DNA of 59,432 bases from an uncultured Prevotellaceae bacterium (lineage in GTDB: Bacteria; Bacteroidota; Bacteroidia; Bacteroidales; Bacteroidaceae): positions 1 through 59,432 of the forward strand of contig OMQN01000008.1 of assembly GCA_900313235.1 (NCBI GenBank), written 5' to 3'. Made by a program: the position numbers and the translations under genes. Under the pieces are notes generated by a model. The model had not been told where the DNA came from, made no database searches, and saw only the letters and a program-made list of their open reading frames with translations. This document shows positions 25,577 to 35,271 of this stretch, piece by piece (the first letter of the stretch is position 1; each line of letters opens with the position of its first letter).

Positions 25577-26830
25577 CTAACTATTTCTTGCTTCTACTAC
25601 TGCTTCTTCCTTCTTGACCTTTGCCGAACGGCTGACGCTCAAGATGGCACCGATATAGGCACAGTTGATGATGGTTGACGTACCACCTTTAGAGATGAGC
25701 GGCAAAGGCTGACCAGTGACAGGTGCCAAACCGACAGCTACCATCATGTTGAACGTGGCCTGTATCACCAATAGCAATCCCAGTCCCATAGCCAGGAATG
25801 CAGGGAAGTTGTTCTCACATCTGCTGGCAATACGTGCACACCGATAGAGCAGGAAGATATACAGACTTAAGACCACGAAGGCACCAAGGATGCCAAGCTC
25901 TTCGATGATGATGGCATAGATGAAGTCTGAGAAGGCCTGCGACAGGAAGTCACGCTCAGTACTCTTGCCAGGACCCTTACCAATGACACCGCTCGACACG
26001 ATGGCGATATTGGCATGTGCCACCTGTGCATCCTTGTCAAGGTCATACTCTTGGGGAGAAGGTTTGGGTTTGCCAAACTTCATAATACGACTCTTCCACG
26101 TGTCGGCACGATGGAACATCTTCTCGATGGCATTCTTTTTCTTCGGTTGAGTGACGACCTGCTCGGTCTGTGCCAGTTCTGCTTCTTCGTTGCTGTTGTC
26201 GTGACCTACAAGCATCACCATACAAAGGACGAAGACCACGAACACGATGATGCCACCAGCCAACTTAGCCAACTGGCGGATGGGCACCAGACCGATAAAC
26301 ATCATCAGGTACACCACGGCAAAGAGCATAGCAGCGGTGGACAGGTTCTCCAGACCTATCAGGAAACAGGCCGGTACCGTGATGCGCATAATCCACTTAA
26401 AGGTGTTCTTGTCGGCACCGTCCTCACGTTGCATGGCTGCCAACACTTGGGCTACGGCCAGTACGATGGTTCCCTTGGCAATCTCTGAAGGCTGGAAGGT
26501 AAAGCCGAACAGACTAATCCAGCGTCCTGCATCACCCACCTTGGTACCTGCAAAGAGTACCCATAGCAGTGTTACGGCGGAGATGAGCATCAGGAATGGT
26601 GTCATCAACTTGAAATAACGGCAAGGTATGTTCAAGGTAATGATGGCCACCAGCACACCCATCACAATGGTTCCAGTGTGGTAGACGATGGGGCCGATGT
26701 AGTTCTGGCTCTTATAGGTGAGTCCGCTGGATGCGGAGAACACCTCCACGATGCTCACCATACAGAGAAAGAAGAAGATCATCCAGACGACCTTGTCTCC
26801 CTTGAAGAGATTGCCTAATTTCTTGTTCAC
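25577..26830 (-). CDS. ftsW: Septal lipid II polymerase of the SEDS family (FtsW)
   Basis: About nine or ten membrane helices. Motifs include GRWISLFGFTFQPSEIAKG and, at the C-terminus, PVTGQPLPLISKGGTSTI. It carries a cytoplasmic or periplasmic insert of roughly 70 residues (about 215-275; HDNSNEEAELAQTEQVV, then a basic stretch KNAIEKMFHRADTWKSRIMK), which is a Bacteroidota feature. Family knowledge: septal glycan polymerase working with FtsI (PBP3), encoded in the same transcript. Confidence 0.95.
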   Translation of the reverse strand: MNKKLGNLFKGDKVVWMIFFFLCMVSIVEVFSASSGLTYKSQNYIGPIVYHTGTIVMGVLVAIITLNIPCRYFKLMTPFLMLISAVTLLWVLFAGTKVGDAGRWISLFGFTFQPSEIAKGTIVLAVAQVLAAMQREDGADKNTFKWIMRITVPACFLIGLENLSTAAMLFAVVYLMMFIGLVPIRQLAKLAGGIIVFVVFVLCMVMLVGHDNSNEEAELAQTEQVVTQPKKKNAIEKMFHRADTWKSRIMKFGKPKPSPQEYDLDKDAQVAHANIAIVSSGVIGKGPGKSTERDFLSQAFSDFIYAIIIEELGILGAFVVLSLYIFLLYRCARIASRCENNFPAFLAMGLGLLLVIQATFNMMVAVGLAPVTGQPLPLISKGGTSTIINCAYIGAILSVSRSAKVKKEEAVVEARNS

Positions 26831-26877
26831 CGTTTTATTGGACTATTTGACGATTTTACTATATACTATTGGATGAT

Positions 26878-28209
26878 TTAAAGAGCGCGGGCCAGTTCTT
26901 TAAACTGTTCACCACGGTCTTCCATATTCTTGAAGAGGTCGAAGCTGGCACAGCAGGGTGACAGCAGCACCGTCATGCCCGGTTCTGCCATCTCGTAACA
27001 GGCCTGGACACACTCTTTCATGGAGTGGGTGTCACGTACTGGGATGCCCAGCGCGTCAAAGTTGTCGTGTAACTTCTGGTTGTCTGCACCGAGATACACC
27101 AGACCGGCACATTTCTCCTTGACCAGTGGCTTGATGGGGTCGTAGTCGTTACCTTTGTCCTTGCCACCGATGATGAGGATGGTCTTGGTCTTCATCGATT
27201 CCAGTGCATACCAGCAGGCATCGACATTGGTAGCTTTGGAGTCGTTGACATACTGTACGCCACGTACGGTGCATACCTTCTCCAGACGGTGTTCAACACC
27301 GGGGAAGTTGCTGAGCGACTGGCGAATGACGTCTTTCTTGATACCAGCGATGTTGGTAGCGATACCTGCTGCCAACGAGTTATAGATATTGTGTTTGCCC
27401 GTCAGACTCAGTGCCTCCTGTTCCATATTGAATGGCTCAGGCTGCTCAATGGTGTACTGGCCGGCCTCGATATAACCGATAGAGCCCTTCTCCTTCAGTT
27501 CTGAGAAAGGGTACTGTATAGCTTGAATGTCGTACTTCTCCAGCTCACGCTTGATGATGGGGTCATCGTTCCAGTAGATGAAGGCATCCTGAGGCGTCTG
27601 GTTCTGGATGATACGCATCTTGGCATCAACATAGTTCTGCATCTTGAAGTCGTAACGGTCCAGATGGTCAGGTGTGATATTCAGCAAGATAGCAATGTTG
27701 GCACGGAAGTCGTACATGTTGTCCAGCTGGAAAGAACTCAACTCAATGACATAGTAGGCATGAGGGTCCTCAGCCACCTGCAGTGCCAGTGAGTTACCGA
27801 TGTTGCCTGCCAAACCGACGTCATAACCGGCATTCTTGAAGATGTGGTAGATGAGCGACGTGGTGGTAGTCTTACCGTTAGACCCGGTAATACAGATCAT
27901 CTTAGAATCGGTATAGCGTCCGGCAAACTCAATTTCGCTGATGATGCCAATGCCACGCTCCTTAATCTTTACAATCATCGGGGCAGTATCGGGAATACCA
28001 GGGCTCTTGATGATTTCGTCGGCAGAGAGAATCTTCTCCTCGCTATGCTGGCCTTCCTCCCAGGCTATCTGGTGGTCGTCAAGCATCTTCTTATACTTAT
28101 CGCTAATCTTCGACATGTCACTGACAAACACGTCGAAACCCTCTTTCTTGGCCAGTACGGCAGCTCCTGCTCCGCTTTCGCCAGCTCCTAATATGACAAT
28201 CTTACTCAT
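26878..28209 (-). CDS. murD: UDP-N-acetylmuramoyl-L-alanine--D-glutamate ligase (MurD)
   Basis: Adds D-Glu to the UDP-MurNAc-L-Ala. The N-terminal Rossmann motif is IVILGAGESGAGAAVLAKKE, the ATP loop is GSNGKTTTTSLIYHIF near residue 110, and the substrate motif is SSFQLDNMYDF. Length 443 aa. It overlaps mraY by four bases (ATGA, 28206-28209). Confidence 0.97.
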   Translation of the reverse strand: MSKIVILGAGESGAGAAVLAKKEGFDVFVSDMSKISDKYKKMLDDHQIAWEEGQHSEEKILSADEIIKSPGIPDTAPMIVKIKERGIGIISEIEFAGRYTDSKMICITGSNGKTTTTSLIYHIFKNAGYDVGLAGNIGNSLALQVAEDPHAYYVIELSSFQLDNMYDFRANIAILLNITPDHLDRYDFKMQNYVDAKMRIIQNQTPQDAFIYWNDDPIIKRELEKYDIQAIQYPFSELKEKGSIGYIEAGQYTIEQPEPFNMEQEALSLTGKHNIYNSLAAGIATNIAGIKKDVIRQSLSNFPGVEHRLEKVCTVRGVQYVNDSKATNVDACWYALESMKTKTILIIGGKDKGNDYDPIKPLVKEKCAGLVYLGADNQKLHDNFDALGIPVRDTHSMKECVQACYEMAEPGMTVLLSPCCASFDLFKNMEDRGEQFKELARAL

Positions 28210-29477
28210 CTTACTTTCAATGTTATAATCGTTAATGCTGCTAATATGATGCTGATAATCCAGAAACGGATCGTGATCTTCGACTCATGGAACGGACGGT
28301 GCGGCCATCCCTTCAGTATATAAGTGCTGGTGGCATCGAGCTGTGAGTCCAGGCGACGGAAGGTATCGTGGATGGGCGTGGCACGGAACACACGTACACG
28401 CTTGCCCTTTCTCTTCTGTATCTTAAACCACTGAGTCTGGATGATGACACTCAGGCTCTCTATGAAGAAGATACCACACAGGATGGGAAGCATCAGTTCT
28501 TTATGGATGATGATGGCACAGACGCCGATGATGCCACCGATGGCCAGTGAACCTGTATCGCCCATGAAAACCTGTGCAGGAAAGGCATTATACCACAGGA
28601 AACCAACCATGGCACCCACGAAAGCTGCCAGGAATACTACCAGCTCCTGAGACTGAGGGATATACATGATGTCGAAATAGGCTGCATAGACAATATGCGA
28701 CGACACATAGGCGAAGATGGCCAGTGCCACACCCACAATGGCCGAGTTACCGGCACACATACCGTCCATGCCATCGTTCAGATTGGCACCGTTAGATACG
28801 GCTGTCACCACAAAGATGGTCATAAAGACAAACAATACCCAGCCGGCGGCTACCTTGTACTTGCCACAGAATGACATCACATCTGAATAGTTCAGGTTGT
28901 GATTCTTGATGAACGGAATGGTGGTCTTCAGCGACTTGACGGCATTGGGATTGTGTTTGATGACGACCTCCTTATTCTGCTGAGGTACAGACACATTCTC
29001 TCGTACCACTGCATCAGGACTCAGCCACAGCGTCAGACCCACGATGAAGCCGATAGACAGCTGACCAATAATCTTGTAACGACCCTTCAGACCATCTTTG
29101 TTCTTACGGAAAATCTTGATATAGTCGTCCATGAAACCCAGGAAACCCAGCCATACCGTAGTGCCTATCATCAGCAAGAGGTAGATGTTGCGCATACGGC
29201 CCAGCAGGATAACGGGTACCAGGATGGCCACGATGATGATGATGCCGCCCATAGTAGGAACCCCTTTCTTCTCTATGCCAAACGGGTCAATACTGGGGTC
29301 ACGTGCTGTCTCTGAAATGTTGCGGCGCTTCATCCATTTGATGAAGTACTCGCCAAACCATGCCGATATCAAGAGTGACATGATAAGGGCTAACAGAGCG
29401 CGGAACGAGATGTACGACCAGATGTGAGAACCTGGGATGTTGAACTGTTCAAGAAATCTGAAGATGTAATATAGCAT
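28206..29477 (-). CDS. mraY: Phospho-MurNAc-pentapeptide transferase (MraY)
   Basis: Makes lipid I on the inner membrane. About ten membrane helices. DDYIKIFRKNKDGL holds the catalytic Asp pair, and NGANLNDGMDGMCAG and FMGDTGSLAIGG are the other Mg/substrate motifs. Length 423 aa is longer than E. coli MraY (360) because of an insert (about 165-205) between helices, as in other Bacteroidota. Confidence 0.97.
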   Translation of the reverse strand: MLYYIFRFLEQFNIPGSHIWSYISFRALLALIMSLLISAWFGEYFIKWMKRRNISETARDPSIDPFGIEKKGVPTMGGIIIIVAILVPVILLGRMRNIYLLLMIGTTVWLGFLGFMDDYIKIFRKNKDGLKGRYKIIGQLSIGFIVGLTLWLSPDAVVRENVSVPQQNKEVVIKHNPNAVKSLKTTIPFIKNHNLNYSDVMSFCGKYKVAAGWVLFVFMTIFVVTAVSNGANLNDGMDGMCAGNSAIVGVALAIFAYVSSHIVYAAYFDIMYIPQSQELVVFLAAFVGAMVGFLWYNAFPAQVFMGDTGSLAIGGIIGVCAIIIHKELMLPILCGIFFIESLSVIIQTQWFKIQKRKGKRVRVFRATPIHDTFRRLDSQLDATSTYILKGWPHRPFHESKITIRFWIISIILAALTIITLKVR

Positions 29478-29514
29478 GTTCTTTTGTTTTTTATATCGTT
29501 ATAACGTCATGACG

Positions 29515-30975
29515 TCATTGTGAGATTCCGAAGATTTCCCTTACTACCTCACGGTCGTCGAAGTGGTGCTTGACGCCCTTGATTTCCTGATAGTCCTCAT
29601 GACCCTTGCCGGCAATGAGAATGACGTCGCCCTTCTCGGCCATCATGCATGCGGTGCGAATGGCTTCTTTACGGTCTACGATGCTGACGACTTTCTTCAT
29701 CTGCTTCTGGTCGAGACCTGCCAGCATGTCGTTGATGATGTCCTGCGGTTCTTCAAAACGAGGATTGTCGGACGTGATGATGACACGGTCGCTCTGCTTG
29801 ACAGCCTCCTGGGCCATCAGCGGACGCTTACCTTTATCGCGGTTGCCACCAGCACCACATACGGTGATGATCTTTCCCTGTTTGCCTTCCATGACCTCGT
29901 GGATGGCATTGAGCACGTTCTCCAAAGCGTCAGGGGTATGGGCATAATCCACAATGGCGGTGACTCCTTCTTCCGAACGGATGGGCTCCAGTCGACCAGC
30001 CACGCTCTTCAGCGTGCTGAGTACCACGAGGATGTCTTCCGGTTTCTTGCCCAGCATGATGGCAGCACCATAGACTGCCAACAGGTTGGAAACGTTGAAC
30101 TTACCAATAAACTGTACGCCAACCTCCTGGCCGTTGATTTCCAGGTACATACCCTCGAAATGACATTCGATGATGCGAGCGCGGAAGTCGGCCATGCGCT
30201 GCACGGAGTAGGTCTTTACCTGTGCCTTGCAGTTTTGTACCATCACGCTGCCGTTTTTGTCGTCGCCATTGGTAATGGCAAAAGCATCCTTTGACAATCC
30301 GTCGAAGAAAGCCTTCTTGGCATCGCGGTAGTTTTCGAAGGTCTTATGGTAGTCCAAGTGGTCGCGGGTAAGGTTGGTAAACAGACCACCGGCAAACTTC
30401 AGACCGCCAATGCGCTGTTGGGCAATGGCATGGCTGGAGCACTCCATGAAAGCATATTCACAACCTGCCTCCACCATCTGGTGCAACAGTTTGTTCAATT
30501 CGATAGGGTCGGGGGTAGTATGGTCTGCAGGAATAGCTTCTCCCTCGATGTAGTTACATACCGTAGAGAGTAGACCACACTTATGACCGAACTTACGGAA
30601 CATATTATATAATAAGGTGGCGATGGTGGTCTTACCGTTGGTGCCTGTGACGCCTACCAACTTCAGATGCAGCGATGGCTCACCATAGAAGATAGTAGCT
30701 ACCGGACCCACGGCAGCCTCCGTAGAAGCTACCTGCACGTAGGTTACTCCTGTTGCAGGGTCCTCGGGCAGGTCCTCACATAACACGGCTATCGCACCCA
30801 GTTCTAATGCCTTGGGTATAAAACGGTGTCCGTCGGTCTGAGTACCTTTGATGGCCACAAAGAGATGTCCCTTCTCTATCTTTCGTGAATCGATATTCAC
30901 ACCAGTGATGTCAACTTCCGCATTACCGATGATGGTAATGGGGTGAACGTATTTCAACAGTTCGTTTAATTTCAT
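29515..30975 (-). CDS. murE: UDP-MurNAc-tripeptide synthetase, meso-diaminopimelate type (MurE)
   Basis: The ATP loop [14 protein letters not shown] is near residue 111. The motif DNPRFEEP near residue 405 has the DNPR pattern typical of the meso-DAP-adding enzymes, in contrast to the Lys type. So the peptidoglycan probably carries meso-DAP. Length 486 aa. The gene is 37 bases before mraY; no murF follows, unlike in E. coli. Confidence 0.96.
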   Translation of the reverse strand: MKLNELLKYVHPITIIGNAEVDITGVNIDSRKIEKGHLFVAIKGTQTDGHRFIPKALELGAIAVLCEDLPEDPATGVTYVQVASTEAAVGPVATIFYGEPSLHLKLVGVTGTNGKTTIATLLYNMFRKFGHKCGLLSTVCNYIEGEAIPADHTTPDPIELNKLLHQMVEAGCEYAFMECSSHAIAQQRIGGLKFAGGLFTNLTRDHLDYHKTFENYRDAKKAFFDGLSKDAFAITNGDDKNGSVMVQNCKAQVKTYSVQRMADFRARIIECHFEGMYLEINGQEVGVQFIGKFNVSNLLAVYGAAIMLGKKPEDILVVLSTLKSVAGRLEPIRSEEGVTAIVDYAHTPDALENVLNAIHEVMEGKQGKIITVCGAGGNRDKGKRPLMAQEAVKQSDRVIITSDNPRFEEPQDIINDMLAGLDQKQMKKVVSIVDRKEAIRTACMMAEKGDVILIAGKGHEDYQEIKGVKHHFDDREVVREIFGISQ

Positions 30976-31002
30976 ACACCTTATTATATTTATACTTTTT
31001 CT

Positions 31003-33198
31003 TTATTCTAATGTCAGTACGCACTCTCCATTCTTGATGATGGCACTACCTGCGGGTATGCTCTGGCGCTTTACCTTGCCGCGTCCGTGCAACCTTACCC
31101 GTAGACCATATGTCTCCAGCAAGAATACCGCATCCTTGGCACCCATACCCGTCACGTCGGGAATTGACGTTTCACTGGGTCTGTTTTTCGATAGCGCCAC
31201 ACCGTCGCGTCGGCGCTCTGCTCTGCCCCAGATGGGGTTGCCGTTCGAATAGCTGCCACTCCAGTGATTATTGGTCTTTATGCCTAAGTCTGATAGTACC
31301 AGACTGGCGGCAGCAATGTTGCCGTTCTTGACGTCGGGGATGATGATAGAATGCTCGTCGCGGGCATCGTCGACAGACATCTTCAGGTGACGTGCCATCA
31401 CTCCTTCTGCAATATGGTGGAAGACGACACCACTCATGCCACCACCCGATGCGGGCAGACCGGTCTTTTTAATACAGACAATACACGTATACAGGGGGTT
31501 GTCTGCTGGGAAGAAACCAGAGAACGACAGCCAATAGCGGGTGGTGCCAGTATGATAGCTGCCATGCTGGTCGGCAACCTGTGCCGTTCCAGTCTTTCCT
31601 GCCACCTTAAACCGAGGTGAACCAGCCTTTTTGCCTAATCCCTGACTGACGACATGCTCCAGGATGGTCTGCATGGTCTTGATAGCCTGTGGCTTGGCGA
31701 TACGTTCTTTGATGACCTCTGGCTGGAATTCGGCAATGGTCTCTCCATTCTTCACAATCTTCTTGACAAAGCGTGGGCGCATCATCTTTCCATTGTTGGC
31801 AATGGCATTATAGAAAGTCACCGTATTGATAGGTGCTATCTGTGTCTCGTAACCAATAGACATCCATGGCAGCGCTGTCTTGCTCCAGTTCTCATACTGG
31901 CCACGCTGGTTCTTCTGGGGCATTCGGATGCGTGGAGGCAGATAACCCACCAACGGCAAATTCAGGTCTTCATGGATACCCACACGATAAAGACCCTTGA
32001 CATAGCGCTCAGGCTCCTTGCCGTAGAACTTGTCAATGACATGGCTGACACCGATATTGGAACTGACTTCCAGTGTACGGGCCACATTGATGTCGCCATA
32101 GCCACCGCGACGCCAGTTGTGGTCTTTCATCTGACGACCATGCATATCCATGACACCGCTACCCGTATGAATGACATAGCTGGTGTCGACAATTCCGTCA
32201 TCCAGGGCCACCAGGAACGATGCCACCTTGAAGACGGAACCTGGTTCACAGCGATAGCTGATAGCGCTGTTCACAGTTTCTGCATATTGGTAGTTGTCGG
32301 AACTGTCACCCGTGCGCATCATATTGACAATGGCCTTGACGTCGCCAGTCTTTACTTCCATCAGGATGGCCACACCCATCTCGCCGTTGACCAGCTTCAG
32401 TTCATCTATCAATGCCCGTTCAGCGATATCCTGCATGTTGACATCGATGGTGGTGACAATGTCGGCACCATCCACAGGCATCATGACGGGGATGTTCATG
32501 TATTTGTTCAGAATCTTGCGGCGGCCGGTGATGCCGGGTGTACCACGCAGAATGGAGTCGTATGACAGTTCAAGACCGTAGTAGGCTGAATCCTTGGCGC
32601 CGAACAGTCCGCCAACGGTGCGCTTGGCCAGTGAACCGAAGGGGCGGTTGCGCGAGTTGAAGACTTCTTCCGTAAAACCGCTCTTGTTCTTGGACATGTT
32701 GAAGAAGGGAAGCTGCTTCACCGCCATATAGGTATTGTAGTCTATGCGTTTCGGCCAGATGTTGCACCAACGGGAACCCATCTTCTGCTGTCCTGTCTTC
32801 TTGTCATAGACCATCTTGTGGCGACCTTTCTCCAGGATGGTTTTGAACTCCTCCGCCGTACGCGTGGGGAAAATATGATGTAAACCCTCGCAGACAGAGT
32901 CCAACTTGTCCAGCCATAAGGAGTCGTCTTCAAACCCTGAAGCCTGGAAATCCATGTAGATTTTGTACTCGGGAATGGAGGTTGCCATCAGTTGTCCGTC
33001 ACTGCTCAGAATGTTACCGCGATTGGGTTTCACGATAACACTGTCCCTCTTCAGACGTCCAGCGACCTCGGTCCAATACTGTTTCTGGGCGGTCATGATA
33101 TAGAAGGCCTTACCGATAACGGCAACACCTACAAGCGTCAGCACTAAGGCTATCGCCATGTAGCGAGGCATCACTTTGTTGTTGTCAAACTTGCTCAT
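31003..33198 (-). CDS. ftsI: Septal penicillin-binding protein FtsI (PBP3-like) with PASTA domains (731 aa)
   Basis: N-terminal membrane anchor (MAIALVLTLVGVAVIGKAF), dimer domain, then a transpeptidase with SVFK near residue 318 (active-site Ser), SSNIGV near 380 (SxN) and KTGTA near 534 (KTG box). About 120 C-terminal residues have two PASTA-type segments (HSIIIPDVKNGNIAAASLVL; SIPDVTGMGAKDAVFLLETY). PASTA domains are common on FtsI-like PBPs of Bacteroidota. Overlaps the ftsL-like gene by four bases, so coupled. Confidence 0.95.
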   Translation of the reverse strand: MSKFDNNKVMPRYMAIALVLTLVGVAVIGKAFYIMTAQKQYWTEVAGRLKRDSVIVKPNRGNILSSDGQLMATSIPEYKIYMDFQASGFEDDSLWLDKLDSVCEGLHHIFPTRTAEEFKTILEKGRHKMVYDKKTGQQKMGSRWCNIWPKRIDYNTYMAVKQLPFFNMSKNKSGFTEEVFNSRNRPFGSLAKRTVGGLFGAKDSAYYGLELSYDSILRGTPGITGRRKILNKYMNIPVMMPVDGADIVTTIDVNMQDIAERALIDELKLVNGEMGVAILMEVKTGDVKAIVNMMRTGDSSDNYQYAETVNSAISYRCEPGSVFKVASFLVALDDGIVDTSYVIHTGSGVMDMHGRQMKDHNWRRGGYGDINVARTLEVSSNIGVSHVIDKFYGKEPERYVKGLYRVGIHEDLNLPLVGYLPPRIRMPQKNQRGQYENWSKTALPWMSIGYETQIAPINTVTFYNAIANNGKMMRPRFVKKIVKNGETIAEFQPEVIKERIAKPQAIKTMQTILEHVVSQGLGKKAGSPRFKVAGKTGTAQVADQHGSYHTGTTRYWLSFSGFFPADNPLYTCIVCIKKTGLPASGGGMSGVVFHHIAEGVMARHLKMSVDDARDEHSIIIPDVKNGNIAAASLVLSDLGIKTNNHWSGSYSNGNPIWGRAERRRDGVALSKNRPSETSIPDVTGMGAKDAVFLLETYGLRVRLHGRGKVKRQSIPAGSAIIKNGECVLTLE

Positions 33199-33665
33199 TC
33201 CGGTACTTCTATAATATAGGGGGGCTGATCTGCCTGATGCAGCAGCGAGTCCTTGTTCTGTTTCAAAATATCCAACACCCGACTTTCACGGCATTTCTCC
33301 GTCAGGAGACTCGACGAACTGAGTGCCCTGAATTTGGCATCCTTCAACTGCTGTTCCATCTTGTCAATGGTCAGCATATCCTGCTGGCATTGGTAGCGGA
33401 AGGCTACATAGACGATAGAGAAGGCCACAATCAAGACAAACAGCCAGATATGGGAACGCACCATATCGGAGGTCAGCAAGTCACCACCGAGGATTGTGCG
33501 CAGATTCAGCTGTGAAGAAGGTTTGGGATCTTCCTCACTCACCGTTTCCTTGATTTTCTTCAGCGTCTCCTTCAGGTCGTGCTCCTGTTCCTCCTTGGCA
33601 TTGTCAGTAGGGGTAGGAGTGTCAATCTTGAGAGTCAGCTCTTCTTTTATCTGTTCGTCTGCCAT
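33195..33665 (-). CDS. FtsL-like division protein (156 aa)
   Basis: An acidic cytoplasmic N-terminus (about 1-68, highly charged) precedes one membrane segment (HIWLFVLIVAFSIVYVAF, about 70-88), then a periplasmic coiled coil (about 92-140). Position between rsmH and ftsI and this architecture fit the Bacteroidota FtsL-like protein (FtsL/DUF family). The N-terminus is much longer than in E. coli FtsL, and no FtsB is encoded nearby. Stop overlaps ftsI start by four bases. Confidence 0.8.
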   Translation of the reverse strand: MADEQIKEELTLKIDTPTPTDNAKEEQEHDLKETLKKIKETVSEEDPKPSSQLNLRTILGGDLLTSDMVRSHIWLFVLIVAFSIVYVAFRYQCQQDMLTIDKMEQQLKDAKFRALSSSSLLTEKCRESRVLDILKQNKDSLLHQADQPPYIIEVPE

Positions 33666-33673
33666 GAATAATC

Positions 33674-34597
33674 TTATATTTTCTCTGCTATGCGGAGTTT
33701 AGCGCTACGGCTGCGCGGATTCTCCGCCTGTTCTTGTTCGCTGGGTACGATGACTTTGTTGTTGACCAGTTTGAAAGGTGACTGGAAACGTCCGAAAAAA
33801 TCCTGTTCCACTTTCCCTTCAGCATTGCCCGATTTCATCACATTTTTCACGATGCGGTCTTCCAGGGAGTGATAGGTGATGACACTGAGTCGACCACTCT
33901 TTCCCAAAAGTCGTGTAGCACCTTTCAGCATTTCGCGTAAGGCATCCATTTCGTGGTTCACCTCGATGCGCAATGCCTGATAGATCTTGGCCATGTCCTT
34001 TTTCCACTGGTTGTTAGGATTGTCAATATCTATTCCCAGAACCTGCAAGAGTTGGCCGGTAGTTTCTATGTGCCCTTGTTGACGTGCCTTCGCCAGCGTC
34101 TTGGCAATGCGTCGGGCATCTTTCAATTCACCATAGAGGTAGAGCACATCGGCCAGCTGCTCTTCGGTATAGTCGTTCAGTATGTCGGCAGCAGTTTTTC
34201 CCGCACGGTTGTTCATGCGCATGTCCAATGGTGCGTCATAGCGAAACGAGAAGCCACGTGTCTCGTCGTCAAAATGGTGACTCGACACACCCAGGTCGGC
34301 TAATAGTCCGTCAATATGCTCCACGCCATAATACTGCATCCAGTTCTCTATATATCTAAAGTTGCTGCGCACAAAGGTAAATCTATCATCGTCGACGATG
34401 TTTTTTTCTGCGTCAGCATCTTGATCGAAGCTGTACAGATGCCCCATGGGACCTAAGCGGGAGAGTATTTCCTTGGAATGACCGCCACCGCCGAAAGTGA
34501 CATCCACATAAATGCCGCCGGACTGGATGTCCAGTCCGTCAACGCTCTCTTTCAAGAGAACGGGTACGTGATATGTCTCCACTGTAGTTATCATCAT
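33674..34597 (-). CDS. rsmH: 16S rRNA (cytosine-1402-N4)-methyltransferase (RsmH/MraW)
   Basis: Begins MMITTVETYHVPVLLKESVD; the SAM motif VTFGGGGHSKEILSRL is near residue 38; ADLGVSSHHFDDETRGFSFR is the family signature. Length 307 aa. Follows mraZ by 3 bases, so cotranscribed. Housekeeping role in ribosomal decoding-centre methylation. Confidence 0.97.
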   Translation of the reverse strand: MMITTVETYHVPVLLKESVDGLDIQSGGIYVDVTFGGGGHSKEILSRLGPMGHLYSFDQDADAEKNIVDDDRFTFVRSNFRYIENWMQYYGVEHIDGLLADLGVSSHHFDDETRGFSFRYDAPLDMRMNNRAGKTAADILNDYTEEQLADVLYLYGELKDARRIAKTLAKARQQGHIETTGQLLQVLGIDIDNPNNQWKKDMAKIYQALRIEVNHEMDALREMLKGATRLLGKSGRLSVITYHSLEDRIVKNVMKSGNAEGKVEQDFFGRFQSPFKLVNNKVIVPSEQEQAENPRSRSAKLRIAEKI

Positions 34598-34600
34598 TTA

Positions 34601-35083
34601 TCAACCAATGAGTGTATCCTCGCCCATGAGTTCCTCCAAGGCTTTGCCAAATTCATCTGGGTTCATCTGGGACTGATCCGTCTTGGTGTTACTCCATATC
34701 TCTATGGTGTCCCCCATGCCTACGAACTTGATGTCCAGGTCTATGTCAGCCATGCGCAGATAACGCTTGGGTACCAGAAAACGGCCATTGCCGTCGAGCG
34801 TCAGTACTTCTACCTCGCTGACGAATTGTCGAAAGACTTGCTGGTGCTGTTTGTTCCAGCGGTTCAAACGTTGGCGCAAAGCGTCCATCTGTTCGTTCCA
34901 CACATTTTCAGGATAGAGTACCAGGCAAGGCTGAAAGACGTCCTTGCGCAACACCAGGCGCAGACTGTTGTCTGCGTCATCAGGGCCATTGCTGCCTGCC
35001 TGCAGTATCTTGCGGAATGCTGCGGGAAGAAAGGCGCGGCCTTTGGCGTCCATTTTTGCCTCTATGTTACCTAAAAAGCGCAT
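34601..35083 (-). CDS. mraZ: Transcriptional regulator MraZ
   Basis: First gene of the dcw transcript. Begins FLGNIEAKMDAKGRAFLPAA (first AbrB-like domain) and has a second one around GNGRFLVPKRYLRMADI. Family knowledge: MraZ is a ring-shaped DNA-binding protein that represses its own operon by binding repeated boxes. The matching boxes are seen at 35131-35156. Length 160 aa. Confidence 0.95.
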   Translation of the reverse strand: MRFLGNIEAKMDAKGRAFLPAAFRKILQAGSNGPDDADNSLRLVLRKDVFQPCLVLYPENVWNEQMDALRQRLNRWNKQHQQVFRQFVSEVEVLTLDGNGRFLVPKRYLRMADIDLDIKFVGMGDTIEIWSNTKTDQSQMNPDEFGKALEELMGEDTLIG

Positions 35084-35114
35084 GCGTACTTATATAAAAA
35101 ACTAGTTTCGGATG

Positions 35115-35122
35115 CAAAGGTA
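35115..35122 (-). promoter_or_regulatory. dcw promoter -7 box (TACCTTTG)
   Basis: TACCTTTG on the minus strand matches TAnnTTTG. The mraZ start codon lies about 30 bases downstream. The -33 region falls within the MraZ boxes, which would explain repression. Confidence 0.7.
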
Positions 35123-35130
35123 TACATTTT

Positions 35131-35156
35131 CCTCCACATTCCCCCACTTTTCCCCA
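35131..35156 (-). promoter_or_regulatory. MraZ operator: three 10-bp-spaced boxes
   Basis: On the minus strand TGGGGA, TGGGGG and TGGAGG start exactly 10 bases apart. Family knowledge: MraZ boxes are TGGGN repeats separated by five bases, i.e. a 10-bp period. The third box is imperfect (TGGAG). Confidence 0.85.
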
Positions 35157-35237
35157 CTTTTTTGAGTGAAAAGATGCAAAAGATTGCTTATTTGCGCAAA
35201 TTTTCTTTAAAAGTGCAATTTTTAGAACATTTTTCCG

Positions 35238-35245
35238 TATATTTG
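35238..35245 (+). promoter_or_regulatory. Promoter -7 box of the acyltransferase/peptidase operon
   Basis: TATATTTG matches TAnnTTTG on the plus strand, 27 bases before the ATG at 35272. The -33 element is weak. It is divergent from the dcw promoter; about 115 bases separate the two -7 boxes. Confidence 0.65.
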
Positions 35246-35271
35246 CATGCCGTTTGTACTAATAGAGAGAA

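Noticed and set aside
31654-32565. 303-codon plus-strand open frame
   Set aside because: Antisense to ftsI, whose transpeptidase motifs are intact in the other strand; His-rich composition typical of a shadow.
33195-33665. FtsB or another division protein as the identity of the small membrane gene
   Set aside because: The gene sits between rsmH and ftsI and has the long N-terminus of the FtsL-like protein; FtsB is normally elsewhere.
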